From CAZCZZ01 sp964503335 (GTDB lineage Bacteria; Verrucomicrobiota; Kiritimatiellia; CAIVKH01), in contig CAZCZZ010000020.1 in NCBI GenBank assembly GCA_964503335.1, forward strand, positions 1-58,593: 58,593 bases of DNA, written 5' to 3'. The notes under the pieces are model-generated. The model was not told the origin of the DNA. It saw only the letters and a program-made list of their open reading frames with translations, and made no database searches. Made by a program: the position numbers and the translations under genes. Of this stretch, positions 42,242 through 50,396 are shown one piece after another. Positions within the stretch are counted from its first letter, which is position 1, and every line of letters begins with the position of its first letter.

Positions 42242-42259
42242 AAGTAAAACGCTTTACTT
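42242..42259. promoter_or_regulatory. LacI-type palindromic operator upstream of the GH57 gene
   Basis: AAGTAAAACGCTTTACTT is an 18-bp palindrome with one mismatched pair flanking the central CG. It is 67 bp before the GH57 start and overlaps a candidate -35 (TTTACT 42253-42258, 16-base spacer, TATCTT 42275-42280). It shares the half-site AGTAAAACG with the GH31 operator at 19813. The LacI/CcpA-like layout suggests sugar-responsive repression. Confidence 0.65.
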
Positions 42260-42326
42260 CGCTCGATTGCTGTGTATCTTCCGCGCTCAAGGGATGGTCA
42301 AGCGGTTGAACCGCAGGGAGTGATGC

Positions 42327-45300
42327 ATGAGGAAGCGTTCTTTGGCAGTCGTTTTGGGTGGTTTGGCCGGCTTCGCGTTGTCGAATGCTGTCGAAGCCAA
42401 TAACAATGTCCACGTCACCTATCTGTGGCATCTGCACCAGCCGATCTATTGGCCGGACCATGTGCCGGGGCTCAACCGGTACCAGTTTGGCGCCGACTCG
42501 GTGAACATCAAGAAGGCCAACGGCAACCGCTACCCCGGCGATACCTTCACCCATCCCCGCAACGCCCTAGCCGACGAAGGCGGCGAGTATGACCAGGTCT
42601 TCACGAAGGACGACCGTATCTCGATTTATCAGTACCGCGGCAAGGACGCGATCCAGTCGCTGTTCGGACACCCCAAAGCGGGCGTTCAGGTCAGCTACTC
42701 CGGTTCGCTCATGGAAAACGTCCGCAGCTTCGGCAAGGACTACCGCTACGGCTACACGCCGTCCTGGAATGACGGCTATCGCACTGCGCGCCAGTGGACC
42801 ACATCCGGCGGCAAGCCGCGCGCCGACATGGTGGGCATGACCTATCATCATGCGTTCAGTCCCCTGCTTCCGAAATCCGTCTTCCGCAAGGAAGTGCAGA
42901 TCTTCAAGGAAATCTGGTGGAAGACCTGGGGCGGCAATCCCGACAAATCGAATCACTCCAAAGGCTTCTGGCCGATTGAGTGCGCGTTCTCCGAAACGCT
43001 CATCCCCGTCCTGCGCGAAGAAGGCTACAACTGGTCGGTCATCGCCAACAGCCATCTCGCCCGCACCGCTGCGAACTACATGGACGTCGCGCAGCGCGGC
43101 AACAGCGGCTGGAATATCGATCCCCCGAACAAGGCCGACATGACCGGCCCGAGCGTTCCCGCCAACCAGTGGTGGCAGGGCACGATCGACGGACGCGGCG
43201 GCGCGTTCCCCGCTCCCTTTGCATACCAGGCGCACAAGGCGAAGTACGTCGACCCCGAAAACGGCTTCGAGCACAAGATCACGGTCGTCCCGATGTGCGA
43301 CCTGCTCAGCTACCAGAACGGCTACGGCAGCATGGGCACGGGCGAGATCGATGCGAAGATCGCGCCGTTCAACAACCCTAACCAGCCTTCCATCGTCCTG
43401 CTCGCCCACGACGGCGACAATGCATGGGCCGGCGGTGCGAGCTACTATCAGGAATCCGTCCCCGGCTTCATGAATCAGGCCGCATCCAAAGGCTACGAGC
43501 CCACCTCCATCGAGCAGTTCCTCGCCGATCATCCCGTGCCGGACAGCGACGTCGTGAACGTCGAGGACGGCGCGTGGGTCAATGCCGCGAACGATTGGGG
43601 CCACCCCCAGTACATCAACTGGCTCTGGCCTCCGATGCGCACGAATGGCGATCCCGCCTATGTCTCCACCGATCCCCGCACGTGGATCGATGCCGCGACG
43701 GGCTGGACCGAAGACTTCCGCAACTGGGCCGTGCTGATTGCCGGCGCGAACTACTGCGAAACGGCCGAACAGATCACGAAGGACCAGGGTGGCAGCGTCG
43801 CCGCGTGGAAGATCCAGGAGCCCTACCAGAACAACGGCGCCTACAACTTCCCCAACAACGCCGAGCTCGCATGGCACTTCTACCTCGGCGGACTCGACAG
43901 CGGGTTCATGTATTACGGGACGTCGCTCGACGACGAAGTGAAGCAGGCGATCGCTTGCAACCGTTCGCTCAATTTCGCAGCACAGGTTGTCGGCAACGGC
44001 GCGCAGGACCGCACACCCCCGACCGTCTTCAAGCCGCAGCGCTATCCCTGGAATCCGGGCGGCATGGGCTGGGGCCCGAACACCGGCTACCGCGCCATCG
44101 GCTTCAACGGCAACGCGCCGTGGCCGTCCGAGTTCACCGTGTGGACGCATGTCTATGACGTGTCCGGTGTCACCAACGTGACGCTCTGGGTTCGCTCGGA
44201 TCACGACGGCGTGAATCCCGTGAACAACAACGACAACGAGACATTCGTCGGCGGCGCCAGCGTAGGCTCGTGGGTTTCGATCCCGATGAACAAGCGCGTG
44301 CTCTCGAAGAGCTTCAATGGCAACAACAGCCAGATCACGTTCTTCGAAGAGCCGATCAACATTGCCGACACGTATTACGCGAAGGTCACCGGCTATAAGA
44401 ACAAGCTCGTGGATTACTACGTCAGCGCGTTCGACGGCCGCGGTCACTTGCAGAAGTCCGACATCCAGCACGTCTGGGTCGCAGACGACGGCAGCGTCAC
44501 GAATCCCCCGGCGATCCCGCAGAACCTCGTCGCCACCTCCGGCGGCACAAACCGCATTCAACTCGGTTGGTCCTCTGCTGCAGGCGCCTCGTCCTACATC
44601 ATCCGCCGCGACGGCGTCGTGATCGGTTCGTCGCTGACCACCAGCTTCAGCAACACCGGCCTGCCCTCCGGCAGCAACTTCTGCTACACCGTCGCCGCCT
44701 CAAACGCGATCGGCGTCTCCGCGGAATCCACCCTCGCCTGCGCCGAGACCGACACCATCGTGCTTCCGCAGATCCCGGAAGATCTCGTGGCGACCACGCT
44801 CGGCATCGACCGCGTGAACCTTGCCTGGTCGTCCGCGTCCGGCGCTGTCAGCTACATCATCCGGCGCGACGGTGTGCGCATCGCCTCACAATCCGGCACG
44901 AACTATACGGCGACGGGTCTCTGGCCCTCGGTCACGTATTGTTTCACGGTCGCATCGTCCAACCAGTACGGCGTGTCCTCCGATTCGACGCCGAAATGCG
45001 CGACGACCGATGACGTGGTGCCGCCGGAAAGCCCTGCGAACCTCGTCGCCACCTCGGGCGCGCCGGATCGCATCCAGCTCACCTGGTCGCCGGTCTCCAA
45101 TGCCGTGACGTACATCCTGAAGCGTGACGGAGTGCGCATCGCGTCGCCGGTCACAACGAGCTACACGGCCACGGGCCTCGCCGCGAACACGGCGTACTGC
45201 TTCACGATCGCCGTTTCGAATCAGTATGCCGCGTCCACGGACTCCGTGGAGCAATGCGCCACGACGCTGTCGAATGCGCCGCTGAGTTGGATCGGCAAGA

Positions 45301-45935
45301 CCTACAACTGGCCGCCGCAGGGACAGATCACGTCGAACACCGACTTCTGGATCAACACCGAGTCATCGCCCAAAGGCGCCGCGCTCGCTGGTGCTGTCAC
45401 CTACTCCACGAACAACGGAACCACGTGGCTGACCAAGTCGCTGGGTCCGAACGGCGCATCGAGCACCAACGACTTCTGGAACGCCCTGCTCGGCAAGTTC
45501 CCCGCCGGGACATCCATCCGCTACAAAGTCGCCCTGAGCAACGCCGTCGGCACCACACTCACCGACGACAACGCCGATGCCTTCCACCGCGCCCGGGTAA
45601 ACACCGGCCTCGCCGTGAACTGGATCGGCAACGTGTACCACTGGCCCCCCAGCGGCCAGATCACCGCCACGACTGATCTCTGGGTAAACATCGAAAGCTG
45701 GCCCGCCGGCAGCGCCATGTCCGCCTCGATCGTCTACACGACCAACGGCACCACCTGGCTCAGCCGCGAAATGAATCTCGCCGGCCGCACGGGAAACAAC
45801 GACTGGTGGAACCTCAACCTAGGCAAATTCCCCGCCGGAACCACGGTGCGTTACGCCATCAAAGTCACCGACGGCCAAGGCACCGCGAAATGGGCCAACA
45901 ACGGCGGCAGCAACTACACGGCGACCGTAAAATAG
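42327..45935 (+). CDS. Secreted GH57-family protein with three FN3 and two carbohydrate-binding-like modules
   Basis: A 1202-aa exported protein; signal peptide to about 'VEANNN'. The GH57 domain (~28-560) shows 'VTYLWHLHQPIYWP' (first GH57 motif), 'GMTYHHAFSPLLP', the nucleophile region 'KGFWPIECAFSETLIPVL' and the acid/base region 'VLLAHDGDNAWAG'. A beta-rich region follows, then three FN3 repeats at ~728-985 (PQNLVATSGG..., PEDLVATTLG..., PANLVATSGA...). Two ~108-aa modules end it ('WIGKTYNWPP', 'WIGNVYHWPP', 'LGKFPAGT'), the same kind as in the GH31 protein at 16482. GH57 enzymes include amylopullulanase and glucanotransferase types; the exact activity cannot be read. GGGAG precedes ATG 42327. 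Confidence 0.9.
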   Translation: MRKRSLAVVLGGLAGFALSNAVEANNNVHVTYLWHLHQPIYWPDHVPGLNRYQFGADSVNIKKANGNRYPGDTFTHPRNALADEGGEYDQVFTKDDRISIYQYRGKDAIQSLFGHPKAGVQVSYSGSLMENVRSFGKDYRYGYTPSWNDGYRTARQWTTSGGKPRADMVGMTYHHAFSPLLPKSVFRKEVQIFKEIWWKTWGGNPDKSNHSKGFWPIECAFSETLIPVLREEGYNWSVIANSHLARTAANYMDVAQRGNSGWNIDPPNKADMTGPSVPANQWWQGTIDGRGGAFPAPFAYQAHKAKYVDPENGFEHKITVVPMCDLLSYQNGYGSMGTGEIDAKIAPFNNPNQPSIVLLAHDGDNAWAGGASYYQESVPGFMNQAASKGYEPTSIEQFLADHPVPDSDVVNVEDGAWVNAANDWGHPQYINWLWPPMRTNGDPAYVSTDPRTWIDAATGWTEDFRNWAVLIAGANYCETAEQITKDQGGSVAAWKIQEPYQNNGAYNFPNNAELAWHFYLGGLDSGFMYYGTSLDDEVKQAIACNRSLNFAAQVVGNGAQDRTPPTVFKPQRYPWNPGGMGWGPNTGYRAIGFNGNAPWPSEFTVWTHVYDVSGVTNVTLWVRSDHDGVNPVNNNDNETFVGGASVGSWVSIPMNKRVLSKSFNGNNSQITFFEEPINIADTYYAKVTGYKNKLVDYYVSAFDGRGHLQKSDIQHVWVADDGSVTNPPAIPQNLVATSGGTNRIQLGWSSAAGASSYIIRRDGVVIGSSLTTSFSNTGLPSGSNFCYTVAASNAIGVSAESTLACAETDTIVLPQIPEDLVATTLGIDRVNLAWSSASGAVSYIIRRDGVRIASQSGTNYTATGLWPSVTYCFTVASSNQYGVSSDSTPKCATTDDVVPPESPANLVATSGAPDRIQLTWSPVSNAVTYILKRDGVRIASPVTTSYTATGLAANTAYCFTIAVSNQYAASTDSVEQCATTLSNAPLSWIGKTYNWPPQGQITSNTDFWINTESSPKGAALAGAVTYSTNNGTTWLTKSLGPNGASSTNDFWNALLGKFPAGTSIRYKVALSNAVGTTLTDDNADAFHRARVNTGLAVNWIGNVYHWPPSGQITATTDLWVNIESWPAGSAMSASIVYTTNGTTWLSREMNLAGRTGNNDWWNLNLGKFPAGTTVRYAIKVTDGQGTAKWANNGGSNYTATVK

Positions 45936-45948
45936 GAACGGATTGTCT

Positions 45949-46042
45949 GCCCACGGAGGTCACGGATAGCACGGATGGGAAGAGAGATGTGAAATTCGAG
46001 ATTTGAGATTCGAAATCATGCATCGGAACATCCTCTTCATCC
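45949..46042. repeat. 94-bp dispersed repeat, copy A
   Basis: Starts gcccacggaggtcacggata and ends catcctcttcatcc. It matches copy B (49601-49694) at 93 of 94 positions in the same orientation. The inner part carries the palindromic words cgagatttgagattcg. It follows the GH57 gene stop by 13 bp. Confidence 0.85.
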
Positions 46043-46170
46043 CTGCCCGAAGTGCTACGCACAGCGTTGCAGGCGGGCGTGAACTCCGTGGGCAAACAAT
46101 CTTTTCTGTCTTCTCCGCTTCCGTGTATTCCGTGTGTTCCGTGGGCAAACTCTCCTCCCATTCGAATTCG

Positions 46171-46196
46171 TGTCCATTCGTGTCCATTCGTGGTTA
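46171..46196. repeat. Tandem word repeat (tccattcgtg x2)
   Basis: cgtgtccattcgtg is repeated in tandem, ending ccattcgtggttaag. It is the same element type as 37915-37953. Confidence 0.55.
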
Positions 46197-46307
46197 AGTT
46201 CTCATTCCTCTGCCTGATTTGCATTCCCCCCCATCCATGGTACTCTTCGTCTGTCGGTGATCCGCTCTGATCACGGACCACCGATCACTGGTTACGCTCT
46301 TGAAGAA

Positions 46308-46660
46308 GGGGGCGATTGGTTTCGACGGGTAGGTTGAAGCTTCAGTGGCGCGCCGAGGACCCCGGTTGGCCTCGTTAAAAAGTCCGGGAAAAACAATAAA
46401 AGCTAACGATCAGTTGGCCCTCGCAGCCTAAAGTGCTGTGACGATTCGCTGCTGACACCTGCTGGGTGGACGAATCGAAATTAGCAGGTCGGCGGTAAAG
46501 GTGAGCGACCGACCTTTACCGACGAATCAATGTGGTGGCTGGTCCAAACCATGGCCTGTCCGCTGACAGTGGTGTGGACGAGATTAAAAAACGGAACACG
46601 CGCGTAGATGCTGGAGTGACTCTTATTCGGACGGGGGTTCAATTCCCCCCGCCTCCACCA
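46308..46660 (+). ncRNA. ssrA: tmRNA (SsrA)
   Basis: A transfer-messenger RNA that rescues stalled ribosomes and tags the nascent chain. The 5' end GGGGGCGATTGGTTTCGACGGG is canonical. The 3' end GGGGGTTCAATTCCCCCCGCCTCCACCA (46633-46660) supplies the T arm, acceptor (GGGGGCG with CGCCTCC) and an encoded CCA. The tag frame probably resumes at GGA 46387 and ends at TAA 46429-46431, encoding GKTIKANDQLALAA, with the proteolysis-directing LALAA end. It is about 353 nt, one piece (not permuted). GC-rich pseudoknot-like stems fill the middle. Confidence 0.96.
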
Positions 46661-46696
46661 GCCTTCGTTTGGCGATTCAATCGCCGGGCGAAGGCT
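46661..46696 (+). terminator. Hairpin after tmRNA
   Basis: A nested stem GCCTTCG/CGAAGGC around GGCGAT/ATCGCC directly follows the tmRNA CCA. Only a weak T-rich tail (ggttcgtttctggttc) follows. Probably a terminator for tmRNA or a processing stem. Confidence 0.5.
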
Positions 46697-46813
46697 GGTT
46701 CGTTTCTGGTTCAACTCCCCGTTTGTAGTAGGCGCGCAAGAGCGCCGTTGTGATATTTGTCAAAGGGGCGAATGCCAGACCTGACTCCGAAACGAACAGG
46801 CGTTCCGCCGCAA

Positions 46814-47881
46814 CTAGTCCCATTGCAGTCTGAAGTACCGCGTGCCTGCTATATCCATTGGCACCGATGCCAATACGTGAAATGCGTTTGTCGCTGTCAT
46901 TTGCAGCATTGCATTCCACCCATCCCCAAGATTGGTGACGGATGCAAGTTGATAGGTCTTATTAACAATGAGATTGGACGCCGCTACCGTGATCGTGTCG
47001 CCGGAAATACTCATCTGAAGTTTGGGATCCGGCGCGACCAGGACCGTAAAAAGTGTACTCGCGACATGCTTTACTCCGACATCATAGGCTCTTGGGAAAA
47101 ACAAAACCGGGTAATCGGGAGTTACGGTGAAGTTCGTTGACGCCACCACATAGTGGTATTTGAGCGACGCCGCGTATGCCGTACCCACCTTCAATGTGAG
47201 TGGAGATAGTGGCGGTCCGCGCGGATCGAGGAACGGAAAATTCGTCGTCGCCGTGCCGCCGCGCGAGAGCGAGAGCGAATGTCCTGCGGAGGACATGGCC
47301 AATTCTACATAACCATGAGACACCGACGGCGCGTTGATCCAAGGTGCCATTCCTATCCTACATGTTTGATGGACGATGAGCAGGCTATTTGACCAAACAC
47401 CATCAACGACTGCGGGATATTGTATTGGCTCTTCGTACGGCACTGCATTCGAAACCACAACGTTGGTAGTGACGACAAAGTGATTGCTGGCATTCGAACC
47501 ACCGTTTGTTAAGTGCAATTCAAATCCGTAGCTTCCGCCCGGCATGGAGGAGACCATATCACTCAGATTTGTAATCAAAAGTGTCTCCCCGAACTCAATC
47601 GGAGACTGCAATGTGGAACCAGACGGCATGTGCACGTAGCCGGCGACAAGATCGAACGACGACGGAAAGATGGAGAATGGTGTCACATGAACAGAGTATT
47701 GTCCTACGGAGGAAGCGACGCCATTCTCCGTCTGCGTAGCACACGAAATTGCCGAAATCGAAAACTCTTGAAAAGAATCAGCCTGGGATACTGGTGTTCC
47801 AAGTCCAAACAACATTGCAAGAACACATAGATAGATATATCCAATCGTATCTTCACCATGCGTGTATCTGCTAACTGGCAT
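46814..47881 (-). CDS. Secreted protein of unknown function
   Basis: A 355-aa exported protein with a hydrophobic signal segment (IGYIYLCVLAMLFGLGTPVSQA). It is beta-rich with many Ser, Thr and Asn and no family I recognise. The end 'LASVPMDIAGTRYFRLQW' resembles the common C-terminal 'RFYRLxx' of secreted PVC proteins, and 'NKTYQLASVTNLGDGWNAMLQMTATN' recalls the 'YxVExSTNLxxWxxxxxxxA' repeat of the same group. The coding sequence looks less GC-rich than its neighbours. It lies immediately downstream of ssrA, a common insertion position, but no integrase or repeat was found. Confidence 0.65.
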   Translation of the reverse strand: MPVSRYTHGEDTIGYIYLCVLAMLFGLGTPVSQADSFQEFSISAISCATQTENGVASSVGQYSVHVTPFSIFPSSFDLVAGYVHMPSGSTLQSPIEFGETLLITNLSDMVSSMPGGSYGFELHLTNGGSNASNHFVVTTNVVVSNAVPYEEPIQYPAVVDGVWSNSLLIVHQTCRIGMAPWINAPSVSHGYVELAMSSAGHSLSLSRGGTATTNFPFLDPRGPPLSPLTLKVGTAYAASLKYHYVVASTNFTVTPDYPVLFFPRAYDVGVKHVASTLFTVLVAPDPKLQMSISGDTITVAASNLIVNKTYQLASVTNLGDGWNAMLQMTATNAFHVLASVPMDIAGTRYFRLQWD

Positions 47882-48160
47882 TGAAGTAATTCAAGTATGC
47901 TGAGGCCATGACTTTGATGCACGTCAAAACCCCGGCAACATGCGGTAGCTATCTACTGGGGACGGACCACAGGTTATTCTAGAGCCTCAACGCGTTACGA
48001 CGACAAAATGGGTGTTTTCGGTACCTTAGAGCCGCTATTTCGGGTCGAAAAGAGCCCGTAAGCATCATGGTCCCCTGCAGGCATCCGAACGGCTGGACTC
48101 ATGACGCAAGGGCACGGGGGTTTTGCGGCGCGGATTGCTGGAAGCATGTCCAGCAGGAGT
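47882..48160. other. No gene seen before the tandem repeat
   Basis: I see no open frame with protein character and no clear promoter. Together with the array and the 219 bp that follow it, it makes ~790 bp without a supported gene. Confidence 0.4.
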
Positions 48161-48454
48161 TCAACGGCGTCGTTATGCGATGTAACGGCGCAGTTGCGTC
48201 GTGTAACGGCGTCGTTGAGTGACGTAACGGCGCCGTTCGATCACTCAACGGCGCACTTTTGTGGTGTAACGGCGCCGTTGGACGACGTAACGGCGCCGTT
48301 CGATCACTCAACGGCGCACTTTTGTGGTGTAACGGCGCCGTTGGACGACGTAACGGCGCCATTCGATCGCTCAACGGCGCAGTTTTGTGGTGTAACGACG
48401 CCGTTGAGCGGCGTAACGGCGCCGTTTTATGACTGAGCGACGCCGTTCAAGCGT
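48161..48454. repeat. 14-unit, 21-bp tandem repeat (VNTR) with palindromic core AACGGCGCCGTT
   Basis: Fourteen contiguous 21-bp units, each starting with a form of gtaacggcgccgtt followed by seven variable bases (for example cgatcac, ggacgac, tgtggt-type). A 63-bp higher-order period of three units is repeated exactly over units 4-6 and 7-9. Because the unit is a multiple of three and lacks stops, long frames are open on both strands (heptapeptides like VTAPLDD or TAPLRRP), but no start signal or family supports translation. The array lies 219 bp upstream of the MARRDFLP gene. Confidence 0.9.
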
Positions 48455-48673
48455 TGCGTGCTGCGCACAAAACCTGCCGCCGCGAAATGATTTCAAAAAT
48501 CTTTTGCGCTATAGTCTTTTCACTACAAACCACTTACGACATCGGCAAAGTATTTTGCTAAAATGTTTGAACGTAAATATCACGCGCGATGTCTATGTCT
48601 CCAACACGCCGTGATCGGCCTCGCGTTTGGGGCTGGCTAGAGCGTGATGTTGAGTATGGAGAATGAAGAACAT

Positions 48674-49351
48674 ATGGCCAGGAGAGACTTCCTACCATCG
48701 AGAGAGACAGAACGAGTGGAATGGTTCGAGACCTTCGTAAGCAGACTTCGTCCCCGGGCGGCCCTCCTGGGCATTGCCGAAGACGAAGTGAATGCGGTCG
48801 AGGCGGGGGTAGCGTATTTTCGCTATGCCCGTCAGGCGCAACTGCTGCATGCGGAAGCCTCGCAAACGTGGACAACGCACAAGCGCGACGTCCTCAAGGG
48901 CAATACGGTGGGTTCGATTCCCGAACCTGTCGTGCTGCCGCAGCCTCCACCCGCCCCGCCGACAGACTTCCTCGCGCAGCTGCGCGATCTGGTCGGTCGG
49001 ATCAAGCGCCACCCCAACTACACGAACACGATTGGCGACGAGCTCCGGATTGTCGGAACCGGCAGCCAGCCCGTGGAAGTGAAGTCGGTGAAGCCCAGCA
49101 TCACGGCATCGCTCGCCAAGGGGCGTCCCGTGATCACCTGGACCAAGCACGGTTACGATGCCGTGGAGCTCGAAGTCGATCGCGGAACGGGGTCATTTGT
49201 GCCCCTCGCGGTCTGCATCAAGCCCAAGTACACCGACACCACCCCGCCCCCACCCGCCCCAGCCGTCTGGCGCTTCCGCGCCATCTTTCGCAAGAAGGAT
49301 GAGACGGTCGGCGAGTGGAGCGAAGTGGCCTCCGTCGGTGTCTTTGCGTAG
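48674..49351 (+). CDS. 'MARRDFLP' family small protein with helical N-domain and FN3-like C-domain
   Basis: A 225-aa protein. The N-terminal ~90 residues are helical ('MARRDFLPSRETERVEWFET', 'AALLGIAEDEVNAVEAGVAYFRYARQAQLLHAEASQTWTTHKRDVL'). The middle has 'LRDLVGRIKRHPNYTNTIGDELRIVG', and the C-terminal part is an FN3-like fold ('SITASLAKGRPVITWTKHGYDAVELEVDRG', 'WRFRAIFRKKDETVGEWSEVASVGV'). From memory, proteins starting 'MAxxDFLPxxD' recur in PVC and Bacteroidetes genomes next to heptad-phase tandem repeats; function unknown. ATG 48674 follows the family start; frames upstream (48644, 48656) are possible but weaker. A TAAAAT box is at 48559-48564. Confidence 0.75.
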   Translation: MARRDFLPSRETERVEWFETFVSRLRPRAALLGIAEDEVNAVEAGVAYFRYARQAQLLHAEASQTWTTHKRDVLKGNTVGSIPEPVVLPQPPPAPPTDFLAQLRDLVGRIKRHPNYTNTIGDELRIVGTGSQPVEVKSVKPSITASLAKGRPVITWTKHGYDAVELEVDRGTGSFVPLAVCIKPKYTDTTPPPPAPAVWRFRAIFRKKDETVGEWSEVASVGVFA

Positions 49352-49818
49352 CGCCTAAGGGGATCTTCCCGGTCTGGTGTCGACGGGTATAGGGCGACGC
49401 CAGAGCGGGGGGATTTGGGGAAGGCTATAGGGGTTTAGGCTGTAGGTGGTAGGTGGAGATAGTGATCAGTGATCAGTGACCAGTAATCCGTAAGCCGCAA
49501 TCAGCAGTCATCAATCGGAAATCATTCAAAGTCTCTGTGTTCTCTGCTTTCATTGCGGTTAACGCAGTACGCGGTGCGATGAGAAGGATGGACGGGGGTT
49601 GCCCACGGAGGTCACGGATAGCACGGATGGGAAGAGAGATGTGACATTCGAGATTTGAGATTCGAAATCATGCATCGGAACATCCTCTTCATCCGTGAAC
49701 TCCGTGGGTCATAACTCTTCTCAGGTTTCCGTGTCCGTTCGACAAGCTCACGGCAGGGTTCCGTGGGCAAACTCCCTGCAGGGGGTTCGTCTGTGGTAGA
49801 ATACTCCCAGCCGTAGCC
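49352..49818. other. Gene-free interval with several dispersed repeats
   Basis: Contains a 10-bp hairpin just after the MARRDFLP gene (TCTGGTGTCG 49373-49382 with CGACGCCAGA 49395-49404, one G-T pair), the gatcagtgatcagtgaccag words (49462-49530) and 94-bp repeat copy B. Words ending ctccgtgggtcataactc and ttccgtgggcaaac follow. No gene supported. Confidence 0.55.
49601..49694. repeat. 94-bp dispersed repeat, copy B
   Basis: Identical to copy A (45949-46042) except one base (gtgacatt versus gtgaaatt). Direct orientation, 3.65 kb apart. Copy C is a partial inverted copy at 50231-50307. Confidence 0.85.
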
Positions 49819-50151
49819 ATGAAAGAACGATTCGTCAGCGAGGCGCTTAAGCCTGTCACTTCCACCGCCGATACCTCGCGCATGGCCGTCGGTGAGCCGG
49901 GCCTCCCGCGTGAGTTCATCTGGCATGGCGAGACGATCCGAATTGCCAACGTCGCGCGGGAATGGCGCGAGACCGGGCCATGCCATCACGGCAGCGGCGA
50001 GATGTATGTGCGCAAGCATTGGTACGAGGTCGAAGACGAGACGGGTCGACGCCTCAAGATCTACTTCGAACGCCACGGACGCGGAAAGAGCACGAAGGCG
50101 CGCTGGCAGTTGTTTAGTTTGGTCGATTCCGACAGAGCCGCATCCTCCTGA
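49819..50151 (+). CDS. DUF6504 family small protein
   Basis: A 110-aa protein: 'MKERFVSEALKPVTSTADTS', 'RMAVGEPGLPREFIWHGETIRIANVAREWRETGPCHHGSGEMYVRKHWYEVEDETGRRLKIYFER'. The order 'FVSExxxPV...GEPGLPxxFxWxGExxxVxxVxxxWRETGPCxHGSGExYVRKHWxxV' is that of DUF6504, a compact beta-barrel-like protein found near DNA polymerase Y or in many PVC and actinobacterial genomes. Function unknown. It is isolated here and flanked by repeats. Confidence 0.85.
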   Translation: MKERFVSEALKPVTSTADTSRMAVGEPGLPREFIWHGETIRIANVAREWRETGPCHHGSGEMYVRKHWYEVEDETGRRLKIYFERHGRGKSTKARWQLFSLVDSDRAASS

Positions 50152-50230
50152 TTTCCCCACAGGTACGGTGAACCGTCCCGGTTCGCCGATCTGCGTGTCC
50201 CCGACGGCTCGGCTCTGGGTCTGGGACATT

Positions 50231-50307
50231 TTCACTTCCGATTTTGAATCTCCGATCGCGAATTTTGCATCTCTCTTCCCATCCGTGCTATCCGTGACCT
50301 CCGTGGG
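50231..50307. repeat. 94-bp dispersed repeat, copy C (inverted, diverged)
   Basis: The last ~40 bases (catctctcttcccatccgtg, then ctatccgtgacctccgtggg) are the exact reverse complement of the first part of copies A and B. The other half is diverged (tgaatctccgatcgcgaatt). Confidence 0.75.
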
Positions 50308-50341
50308 AAACACTCTTCTCGTCATGCTGAAGTAGCGAACG

Positions 50342-50372
50342 AAAAAGCCCCGACGACTTTCGTCATCGGGGC
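50342..50372 (-). terminator. Rho-independent terminator of the CsgG-family gene
   Basis: An 11-bp stem (GCCCCGACGAC 50347-50357 with GTCATCGGGGC 50362-50372, one G-T pair), a TTTC/GAAA loop, and TTTTT on the minus strand (50342-50346). It is 25 bp past the stop of the minus-strand gene. Confidence 0.9.
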
Positions 50373-50396
50373 CTCTCTATGAATCTGGATTTGCTC

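Larger units (their letters stand above)
45936..46307. other. Gene-free, repeat-filled interval before tmRNA
   Basis: Apart from the 94-bp repeat (45949-46042) and the attcgtg word repeat (46171-46196), this holds more words of the same style (ccgtgtattccgtgtgttcc; gatcacggaccaccgatcac). Short open frames here are products of the repeats. A possible tmRNA promoter (TTGCAT 46219-46224, TACTCT 46241-46246) is weak. Confidence 0.5.

Noticed and set aside
42567..44561. 664-aa minus-strand frame
   Set aside because: Antisense shadow of the GH57 gene, caused by high GC at codon third positions; the sense strand has clear GH57 motifs.
45865..46281. Short frames such as MHDFESQISNFTSLFPSVLSVTSVG in the repeat regions
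   Set aside because: They arise from the 94-bp repeat and its words and recur with each copy; no ribosome sites.
46481..46714. Minus-strand frame containing 'RRGELNPRPNKSHSS'
   Set aside because: It is antisense to the tmRNA 3' half, a familiar spurious translation of structured RNA genes.
46661..46813. Integration site at the tmRNA 3' end with a duplicated T arm (ggttcaactcccc at ~46710)
   Set aside because: Only 13 bases with one mismatch, no integrase, and T-arm-like strings are common; too weak to call an att repeat.
48099..48436. Open frames on both strands through the 21-bp repeat (heptad VTAPLxD-type and TAPLxxP-type peptides) as genes
   Set aside because: Both strands are open only because the unit is a multiple of three without stops; there is no ribosome site and no domain.
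48161..48454. CRISPR array
   Set aside because: Units are contiguous 21-mers with only ~7 variable bases and repeated 'spacers'; there are no ~30-bp unique spacers and no cas genes.
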